Shown here in pieces: positions 1-5,224 of a DNA stretch of 5,224 nucleotides. Where the stretch lies: contig CAMAQW010000133.1 in NCBI GenBank assembly GCA_945860335.1, positions 1 through 5,224 of the forward strand, given 5' to 3'. The notes below the pieces were generated by a model. That model worked only from the letters and a program-made list of their open reading frames with translations, did no database searches and was not told the origin of the DNA. The stretch comes from Sediminibacterium ginsengisoli. GTDB taxonomy: Bacteria; Bacteroidota; Bacteroidia; Chitinophagales; Chitinophagaceae. The position numbers were made by a program, and so were the translations under genes. Each line of letters begins with the position of its first letter. Within the stretch, counting starts at the first letter, position 1.

Positions 1-1
1 A

Positions 2-163
2 TTTTTAGGTTTAAAATTGGGTTTACCCAGTGGACTCCACCGAAATGGAGAATCTGCCAAATACAGATTTGGGGTTGCAAAAGTACGTAAAAGGGTTGAT
101 TCTACTGCATTTTTTGATCTATTTTTTCGAGTAAAACCACAAAAGTTGGGAAATGATCGCTAA
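2..163 (+). CDS. Possible C-terminal fragment of an unidentified protein (5' end outside window)
   Basis: The reading frame beginning at base 2 stays open from the window edge to a TAA at 161-163, giving about 53 residues that include GLPSGLHRNGESAKYRFGV and end in KPQKLGNDR. The codons (TTA, AAA, GAA, GAT, GGT) resemble those of the neighbouring genes and the peptide has a natural-looking mixed composition, so it may be the tail of a real gene arriving from the left. I do not recognise the family. The last 62 bases lie antisense to the end of the convergent EEP gene, which is unusual and lowers confidence. The other plus frames stop earlier (a TAA at 88-90 in frame 1, a TAG near base 6 in frame 3). 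A chance open frame over this length is quite possible. Confidence 0.35.
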   Translation, partial: FLGLKLGLPSGLHRNGESAKYRFGVAKVRKRVDSTAFFDLFFRVKPQKLGNDR

Positions 164-1211
164 ATCCATCCCTAAACTGGTTTCCATCCCAGGTTCGGAG
201 GGGATATCCCTTAAATCGGCCCTGGTGTTCCACCATAAAAAAGTCCTTAAATATGTGCGAGCTGCCTAAAAACAGCTTTCCCGTATGCTTTGGAGGAATC
301 CAGCTTTGAGACACCAGTATTTGGTCAAAAATACCCCATGCGTCCCTATTGGCAAGGGTTCCATTGCCTTTTGCCAGTACTTCTACCCAAGGGTTGTATA
401 GATCCGACTTTTTGATCATTTTTAGCCCTCCACTTGATTGAAGGGCATGTGATACGCTATAATCTGAGGGGTTGTCGTTTAAATCACCCATGACTATAAT
501 TTTAGCAGCTGGGTCCTCCGCAAATAGGGTATTGATATGGCTTCTACAAACCCTGGCTGCAATACTTCTAGACTCGGTACTTCTTTTTTGGCCACCGCGC
601 CTGCTTGGCCAGTGATTCACGTAAATATGCACGGTGTCGTTAAGTAAAATCCCTTTCACGTATAAAATATCTCTGGTAAAATAGGGTAGTTTGTTTCTGG
701 AAGGAAGCTGAACCGTTAAACTTTTATGGATTAGCGGCTTAAAATATTTTGGTTGATAGAGTAAGGCCACATCAATACCACGTAAGTCTTTTGAGTTTTC
801 GTGCACAAATAAATAGTTTCTATTTTTTAAAAGTGGATGCTTGATTAAATCTTGCAGTACCGTATCGTTTTCGATTTCAACAGCACCTAAAATAGCTGGC
901 CCATCGTCATTGATATCAGCACCTATTTTTTGTACAACCGTTGCCAGATTGCTTACTTTTTTATTGTAAATAAAACTGCTATAATGTTTGGCGCCGCTTG
1001 GCAAAAATTCTTCGTCATCTACTACTTGATTGTTGATGGTGTCATAGAAATTTTCGAAATTATAAAAAGCGGCTATACAGCTGTGATGCCTTTGGGGCAT
1101 AGGTTTAATTGGTACTGTATCTTTTTTTATTGCCGCCTTACAGCTACATAATAGGACAGTAAAACAGGTAACAAATAATAAACAATGAACTGTGTTTTTT
1201 ATATAGCGCAT
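102..1211 (-). CDS. Endonuclease/exonuclease/phosphatase (DNase I-like) family lipoprotein
   Basis: This 369-residue protein is a predicted metal-dependent hydrolase of phosphodiester or phosphate-ester bonds, exported and lipid-anchored. Residues 1-23 form a signal peptide with hydrophobic core and lipobox LCSC, so Cys24 should be lipidated. Family motifs appear in order: FYNFENFYD (50-57, with Asn51), GAVEIEN (109-115, likely metal-binding Glu112), GIDVALLY (145-152), VNHWPSRRGG (198-207, catalytic His200), GDLNDNPSD (242-250, Asp243/Asn245), WGIFDQIL (292-299) and SDHFP (351-355, the terminal Asp-His pair). All expected catalytic positions are intact and the length is typical, so it looks active. 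The ATG start is secure because an in-frame TAG lies 12 bases before it (1224-1226). The gene is transcribed away from the receptor and DUF5689 genes, and that context suggests nucleic acid or another organic phosphate as substrate. The family alone cannot separate nuclease from phosphatase activity. Confidence 0.93.
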   Translation of the reverse strand: MRYIKNTVHCLLFVTCFTVLLCSCKAAIKKDTVPIKPMPQRHHSCIAAFYNFENFYDTINNQVVDDEEFLPSGAKHYSSFIYNKKVSNLATVVQKIGADINDDGPAILGAVEIENDTVLQDLIKHPLLKNRNYLFVHENSKDLRGIDVALLYQPKYFKPLIHKSLTVQLPSRNKLPYFTRDILYVKGILLNDTVHIYVNHWPSRRGGQKRSTESRSIAARVCRSHINTLFAEDPAAKIIVMGDLNDNPSDYSVSHALQSSGGLKMIKKSDLYNPWVEVLAKGNGTLANRDAWGIFDQILVSQSWIPPKHTGKLFLGSSHIFKDFFMVEHQGRFKGYPLRTWDGNQFRDGFSDHFPTFVVLLEKIDQKMQ

Positions 1212-1272
1212 ATCTTTTATTCGCTAATTACAATTATTTAAACTGGTATTTCACGCCAATATTTTGTAGTAC

Positions 1273-1280
1273 TAATTTTC
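1273..1280 (+). promoter_or_regulatory. Weak candidate -7 element for the receptor operon
   Basis: TAATTTTC matches the Bacteroidota -7 consensus TAnnTTTG at all but the last fixed position. It would place transcription initiation about 33 bases before the ATG at 1320, a normal leader length. A proper TTTG or TTG at the matching -33 position is absent, so this is a weak call based on one element only. Confidence 0.22.
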
Positions 1281-1305
1281 GTATTTGAACTGCATTAGAT
1301 TGTGC

Positions 1306-1310
1306 AGGAA
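1306..1310 (+). promoter_or_regulatory. Possible ribosome binding site supporting the ATG at 1320
   Basis: AGGAA lies 9 bases before the ATG at 1320. It falls inside the six-codon extension that a GTG start at 1302 would require, so it favours the ATG. Bacteroidota often initiate without a Shine-Dalgarno site, so this is supporting evidence only. Confidence 0.4.
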
Positions 1311-1319
1311 ATCTATGTT

Positions 1320-3863
1320 ATGCGTACCCTATGTCTATGTTTGATTTGTGTTTTTATGGCGGGAGCATTGCATGCACAAAAGCGTAGCAAACAAAAAGCG
1401 CTTCCTAATGTAATCGTACAAAAAGTGGTGGTATCTGAACCCGACGAAATTCCAATTGTGGTATTAGACCCGGATACAAAAAGTGGCTCAGAACCTTCTT
1501 TTGTGGCATCTAGTTTACAGGCCAATAAAGATCCTTTTTACAACACGGCTAGTTTTGGTTTTTCTGCCGCTGGTTTTATGGTGAAAGGTCTCGATCCAAG
1601 CTTTTCTCAAACACTATTTAATGGCTTACCTATTAAAAGTTTATTATCCGGAAGCCCACATTTTGCCGTTTACTCGGGCCTTCAACAAATGATGCGCAAA
1701 ACGGTGGTATTTGATGGAGTTGCGGGCAATGAGCTTTCGTTTGGAAGTCTAGGTAACACTACAGGCGCGGATATCCGCGCGCTTGTAATGCCGCGGCAAT
1801 ATAAAATAGCAGCAACGTTTGCGAACCGCGCATATTCACATAAATACGTTTTGCAAATGTCTACCGGACAATTAAAAAATGGATGGGCATTTGCTGTACA
1901 TGTAAATGCACGGCTTTCAAAAGAAGGGTACTACAGTGGTTGTGGTTATGCAGGGTATGGTTATATGTTTAGCGTCGATAAAAAAGTAAACGACCACTGG
2001 ATTTTGTCTATGTCATTACTTGGCGCGCCAATTAGCGCAGAGCGGCAGGCCCCTGTACTACAAGAATCGTTACAATATTTTGGTGCCCATTACAATCCAA
2101 ATTGGGGAATGCAAAACGGCGAAAAACGTAACGCTGTAAAAAGCACAACACATTTACCTACTGTCATTTTTTCATCAGATATTTCGCTCCCAAAGGCACA
2201 AAAATTAAACATCGCTGTAGGCATAACCATGGGCGTTAAAAGTATTACAGGTCTCGATTGGAATAATGCCGCAGATCCACGACCAGATTATTATAAATAC
2301 CTCCCAAGTTATTATCAAGATTCTGCGCTGAGGGAACTTATGCATGAGTCCTTACTTGAAAACCCTGGTAAGGGACAAATAGACTGGATGGGTTTGTATA
2401 CCCTAAATTCACTTTCCAATGAACCAGTCATTATAAGTGGCAACCCAAATTTAATACTTCAAAAAAGAGCGGCCGTTATTGTAGAAAACAGAATGGATAA
2501 ACAGCAAACAATAGCAGCCTCCATGGTATATCAATCACCTATTGGTAAAGCAGGTTTATTGCATGCGGGTATTAATGCACAATTGGAGCAGCATCATTTT
2601 TATAAAAAAGTACATGATTTATTAGGCGCTCATTATTATGTAAACATCAATCAGTTTGCCGAAGATGCTTTGCAAATAAGAACAGATGTAAATCAGTTTG
2701 ATATCGAAAATCCCAATCAAATTATTTTACAAAACCAAAACTTTGGTTATAATTATAAAGCTCTACTCATGCAAACCGCTGCTTATGTACAGGCTAGTTG
2801 GGCGTTTTCACGTTTTGATATTTTTGCAGGAGTTCAGTTTACAGGCAATAGTTTTAAAAGAGTGGGGCTTGTAAAAAACGGACTGTTTCCATTGCAATCT
2901 AAAGGAACTTCTTATACCTATCATTTTACAAGTCCAGAAGCAAAGCTGGGCGTTACCTATAAATTAAATGGACGTCATTATTTTAAAATAGAATTTTTAT
3001 CTGCGTCAAGGGCGCCTCTATTTGACAATGTATTTGTAGCACCCAAAATGCGTTCAACAGTTACAGAAAATATTAGTTCCGAACAAATCAGGTCGGCACT
3101 TCTAGGTTATCAGTACCAATCCAATTTTTGCAAAATAGGTTTTCGCGCTTTTTTAATAACGCAACAGGACGCAAGGGATGTGCTTACATTTTACCACGAC
3201 GGCTACCACAGTTTTGTTAATTATGCGCTCACTGGTATTGATAAAATCATGCAGGGATTAGAAACCAGCATCGATTTTTCATTACAAGAAAACTTGTCAC
3301 TCCAAATCATTGGCGCTCTGGGTGATTACCGTTTTAATTCCAGACAGCAGCTTGTGGTGAGTTCTGATAATGATGCATCGGTACTTGAAAAAAGTGAAGT
3401 GTATGTCAAAAATTTTAAGGTAGCGCGCACGCCGCAAAGGGCCGCTGCTGTTCATATATCATACCGTCCGGGTTCTTTTTTTGCAACCATTAGTGCGCAT
3501 TATATGGATAAGCGCTGGATGTCGTTTAATCCCATTCGGCGAACCTATGGTGCGCTAGCTTTACTTGACACGATGAGTGTTATGCGCTCGCAAATAACGG
3601 AGCAAGCGCAGCTGCCAAGCATGTTTACGCTTGGCGCGTTGCTTGGTCAATCCATTAGGTGGCACAACGTAAAAAATAAAGCACCTAAAAATATTTTATG
3701 CATTTTAAGTGTCAATAATATTTTACAAAGCGGCCCTGTATTAGTAGGTGGGTATGAGCAACTTCGCTTTGATGTTACGAGGCTCAATGTCAATAAATTT
3801 CCGCCTAAATATTTTTTAGGCTATGGGTTTAATTTTTCTGCCACCATTTCATTTACTTTTTAA
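1320..3863 (+). CDS. TonB-dependent outer-membrane receptor, no N-terminal carboxypeptidase-like domain
   Basis: This 847-residue outer-membrane protein should import a ligand using TonB-ExbBD energy. Residues 1-19 are a Sec signal peptide (MRTLCLCLICVFMAGALHA, cleavage before Gln20). A short linker with a possible TonB box (EIPIVVLDPD, about 44-53) leads to a plug domain at about 60-165. The plug holds the divergent core FMVKGLDPSF (86-95) and LFNGLP (99-104). A barrel fills the rest and ends in the typical aromatic strand SATISFTF. Within the barrel, NPNWGMQNGEKRNA (259-272) and DPRPDYYKYLPSYY (319-332) are hallmarks of the Bacteroidota receptor subfamily found beside DUF5689 and EEP genes. 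I chose the ATG at 1320 over the GTG at 1302 because the signal peptide then begins naturally, and AGGAA (1306-1310) sits 9 bases upstream. An in-frame TAG at 1296-1298 bounds the frame. Most relatives carry a CarboxypepD_reg-like domain before the plug, which is missing here. The ligand is not identifiable from sequence. Confidence 0.95.
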   Translation: MRTLCLCLICVFMAGALHAQKRSKQKALPNVIVQKVVVSEPDEIPIVVLDPDTKSGSEPSFVASSLQANKDPFYNTASFGFSAAGFMVKGLDPSFSQTLFNGLPIKSLLSGSPHFAVYSGLQQMMRKTVVFDGVAGNELSFGSLGNTTGADIRALVMPRQYKIAATFANRAYSHKYVLQMSTGQLKNGWAFAVHVNARLSKEGYYSGCGYAGYGYMFSVDKKVNDHWILSMSLLGAPISAERQAPVLQESLQYFGAHYNPNWGMQNGEKRNAVKSTTHLPTVIFSSDISLPKAQKLNIAVGITMGVKSITGLDWNNAADPRPDYYKYLPSYYQDSALRELMHESLLENPGKGQIDWMGLYTLNSLSNEPVIISGNPNLILQKRAAVIVENRMDKQQTIAASMVYQSPIGKAGLLHAGINAQLEQHHFYKKVHDLLGAHYYVNINQFAEDALQIRTDVNQFDIENPNQIILQNQNFGYNYKALLMQTAAYVQASWAFSRFDIFAGVQFTGNSFKRVGLVKNGLFPLQSKGTSYTYHFTSPEAKLGVTYKLNGRHYFKIEFLSASRAPLFDNVFVAPKMRSTVTENISSEQIRSALLGYQYQSNFCKIGFRAFLITQQDARDVLTFYHDGYHSFVNYALTGIDKIMQGLETSIDFSLQENLSLQIIGALGDYRFNSRQQLVVSSDNDASVLEKSEVYVKNFKVARTPQRAAAVHISYRPGSFFATISAHYMDKRWMSFNPIRRTYGALALLDTMSVMRSQITEQAQLPSMFTLGALLGQSIRWHNVKNKAPKNILCILSVNNILQSGPVLVGGYEQLRFDVTRLNVNKFPPKYFLGYGFNFSATISFTF

Positions 3864-3872
3864 AGTACGTAT

Positions 3873-5224
3873 ATGTCTATGCACACATCTTATATTGGGT
3901 TTAATAATATTTTTATTCGCTGGATTTGTATCTTTTTTTTATGGGGCATATGTTGCAATTGTGATAAGGTTTGGGATGTGCCGCCATTTTATACAGGCCC
4001 TGCTTTAAAAGCCAATATGTCTATCAAAGACCTGCTGCGCCTGCATATTCCCAATAACTATGAAAAAATTAGTGCCGATTATATAATAGAAGGAACGGTA
4101 ACGGCCAACGACAAAACGGATAATTTTTATAAGTCTATTATTATTCAGGATTCAACAGCAGCCGTTACCATTAAACTAGACGGCTATAACTTATTTACAA
4201 AATATGCTGTAGGCCAAAAAGTGGGTGTTGCACTGAATGGACTTTGGCTTTCTGATTATGCCGGTATGACACAAATTGGTATTAGTGTAGACAGGTCCGA
4301 CCCAGCATCGCCCTTTTTACTGGGCATCCCTCAGACCCTCATGAACCGTTATATTGGACTACTGGCAGGGGGTAAATTTATGAAGCCCATACAGGTGTTA
4401 GCCACCGGACTTGTTGATAGTTTAAAAGGATGTTTAGTAGCCATTGATCAACTTGAATTTGTGGTATCGGATACGGGCAAACCCTATTCTGACCTTGTCA
4501 ATCAACTCCCCGCTAGTCATACGCTGCGTACTTGTAGCATTGGAAATTTATATTTACGCACCAGTGGCTTTGCCTCTTTTGGAAATGCGTTAACGCCCAG
4601 GGGCAATGGAAGAGCCACCGGTATTTACACTGTTTTTAGAACCCAAAAACAACTTGTTATTCGTGACACTTCCGATTTGCAATTAACCGGACTCCGGTGT
4701 AGTGTAACGGGCCCTAAAACTTTATTTTCCGAAGACTTTTCAAATGCGCTTACCGATAGTACTTACAAAGCTGCTGGCTATAAAAACATCGCCGAAATTG
4801 GCGGTAAATATTTTACCACTAAAAAAACATCGGGTAACAACTATCTAGAAATATCGGCCTTTGCAGCTAGGCAAAACGCAGTGATATCCTGGCTTATTTT
4901 ACCACCTATTAACCTCGATCATTCGGCCAACGAAATATTACATTTTGACACCAAAGATGGCTTTGACAACGGGGCAATTTTACAGGCAATGGTGTCTACC
5001 AATTATGATGGCGGCAATAATCCGGCTAAGGCAAAATGGACCCTACTGCCAGCAATTATGGCCAAGGGAAGTACGAGTGGCTTTGCACCCCAATGGAAGT
5101 TTTCCAATAACCTAGACATGAGTAAATTTAAAGGGAGCGTATACATTGCTTTTAGGTACGAGGGCAACGACCCATCGGCGGTTATTGGCAAGCTCACCAC
5201 CAGTTTTAGGCTCGATAATATTAC
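3873..5224 (+). CDS. DUF5689 domain lipoprotein with DUF5017/choice-of-anchor-J-like C-terminal domain (3' end outside window)
   Basis: The frame is open from ATG 3873 to the window edge, giving 450 complete residues. The N-terminus is a lipoprotein-type signal: a hydrophobic stretch at about 13-26, then the cysteine cluster ICCNCDK (26-32) and WDVPP. Lipidation could fall on Cys27, Cys28 or Cys30. Residues about 49-272 match DUF5689, an OB-fold-like domain: MSIKDLL (49-55), YIIEGTVTANDKTDNFYKS (70-88), IIIQDS, GNGRATGIYTVF (244-255) and LVIRDTSDLQL (261-271). From LFSEDF (284-289) onward comes a beta-rich domain with STNYDGG, ending near FRLDNI. This resembles DUF5017/choice-of-anchor J jelly-roll domains, so only a short tail is probably missing. 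The gene starts 9 bases after the receptor stop in the same frame, which indicates one operon with likely translational coupling. A second in-frame ATG at 3879 is an equally good start. The inferred role is a surface ligand-binding partner of the receptor. Confidence 0.9.
   Translation, partial: MSMHTSYIGFNNIFIRWICIFFLWGICCNCDKVWDVPPFYTGPALKANMSIKDLLRLHIPNNYEKISADYIIEGTVTANDKTDNFYKSIIIQDSTAAVTIKLDGYNLFTKYAVGQKVGVALNGLWLSDYAGMTQIGISVDRSDPASPFLLGIPQTLMNRYIGLLAGGKFMKPIQVLATGLVDSLKGCLVAIDQLEFVVSDTGKPYSDLVNQLPASHTLRTCSIGNLYLRTSGFASFGNALTPRGNGRATGIYTVFRTQKQLVIRDTSDLQLTGLRCSVTGPKTLFSEDFSNALTDSTYKAAGYKNIAEIGGKYFTTKKTSGNNYLEISAFAARQNAVISWLILPPINLDHSANEILHFDTKDGFDNGAILQAMVSTNYDGGNNPAKAKWTLLPAIMAKGSTSGFAPQWKFSNNLDMSKFKGSVYIAFRYEGNDPSAVIGKLTTSFRLDNI

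Larger units (their letters stand above)
1212..1319. promoter_or_regulatory. Divergent intergenic region between the EEP gene and the receptor gene
   Basis: These 108 bases must contain the start signals for both the leftward EEP gene and the rightward receptor-lipoprotein pair, because no other upstream space exists for either unless the pair is read from within the EEP gene. The stretch is very AT-rich. It holds two small inverted repeats, TAATT-AC-AATTA (1225-1236) and the 8-base palindrome TAGTACTA (1267-1274), either of which could be a regulator site or chance in AT-rich DNA. No convincing Bacteroidota promoter pair (TTTG near -33 with TAnnTTTG near -7) was found for the minus strand. 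Shared control of the two transcription units from this region is inference. Confidence 0.6.

Noticed and set aside
930..1151. A 73-residue plus-strand frame.
   Set aside because: It lies wholly antisense to the N-terminal half of the EEP gene, where conserved motifs are read on the minus strand. It has no recognisable features of its own.
1302..1319. A GTG start at 1302 extending the receptor by six residues.
   Set aside because: The extension adds acidic and polar residues before an otherwise normal signal peptide, and the AGGAA at 1306-1310 fits the ATG at 1320.
1313..1525. A 70-residue minus-strand frame.
   Set aside because: It is antisense to the signal peptide and linker of the receptor gene and has no start context or family resemblance.
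2020..2031. A 12-base perfect palindrome, TTGGCGCGCCAA.
   Set aside because: It lies within receptor codons for the conserved LGAP segment and occurs once, so coincidence of codon choice explains it better than a regulatory site.
3823..4008. A 61-residue hydrophobic plus-strand frame that resembles a small membrane protein.
   Set aside because: It spans the receptor 3' end and the signal-peptide region of the DUF5689 gene in another frame. Its hydrophobicity comes from T-rich codons of the real signal sequence, and both flanking genes have strong family support in their own frame.
5003..5200. A 65-residue minus-strand frame near the right edge.
   Set aside because: It is antisense to the C-terminal domain of the DUF5689 lipoprotein, which is clearly coding on the plus strand.
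1..5224. Search by eye for defence systems, CRISPR arrays, insertion sequences, tRNA genes and long direct repeats.
   Set aside because: None was seen. Coding sequence fills nearly all of the window, and no terminal inverted repeats, spaced repeats or tRNA-like folds stood out.

Overview
The window looks like chromosomal DNA of a member of the Bacteroidota. The AT-rich composition, the TonB-dependent receptor paired with a surface lipoprotein, the DUF5689-type protein and the absence of strong Shine-Dalgarno sites all fit this phylum. The protein sequences suggest the Sphingobacteriia/Chitinophagia side, but the genus cannot be read from this stretch.

Layout: positions 1-163 hold a possible 3' end of an unidentified plus-strand gene. 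It converges on, and overlaps, a complete minus-strand gene (1211 to 102) for a predicted lipoprotein of the endonuclease/exonuclease/phosphatase (EEP, DNase I-like) family. A 108-base divergent intergenic region (1212-1319) separates that gene from a plus-strand pair. The first of the pair is a complete TonB-dependent outer-membrane receptor (ATG at 1320, stop at 3863). The second starts 9 bases later (3873) and runs off the right edge. It encodes a lipoprotein with a DUF5689 (OB-fold-like) N-terminal domain and a C-terminal domain resembling DUF5017/choice-of-anchor J. Coding sequence fills nearly the whole window, and there is no gap above 300 bases apart from the uncertain left end. No tRNA, rRNA, CRISPR array, insertion sequence or long repeat was seen.

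How the genes fit together: receptor, DUF5689 lipoprotein and EEP nuclease-like lipoprotein form a recurring Bacteroidota neighbourhood. My reading, which is inference, is an outer-membrane uptake system. A surface lipoprotein captures a ligand, the EEP enzyme cuts a phosphodiester or phosphate ester, and the TonB-dependent channel imports the product. Extracellular nucleic acid or another organic phosphate is the most natural substrate guess, because secreted nucleases such as YhcR and ExeM carry OB-fold and EEP domains in one chain, whereas here the two modules lie on separate, divergent genes. No substrate is demonstrated by the sequence.

Points that stand out: the receptor lacks the N-terminal carboxypeptidase-regulatory-like domain common in Bacteroidota receptors, the lipoprotein has a cysteine-cluster lipobox (ICCNC), and the left end may contain a 62-base convergent gene overlap.
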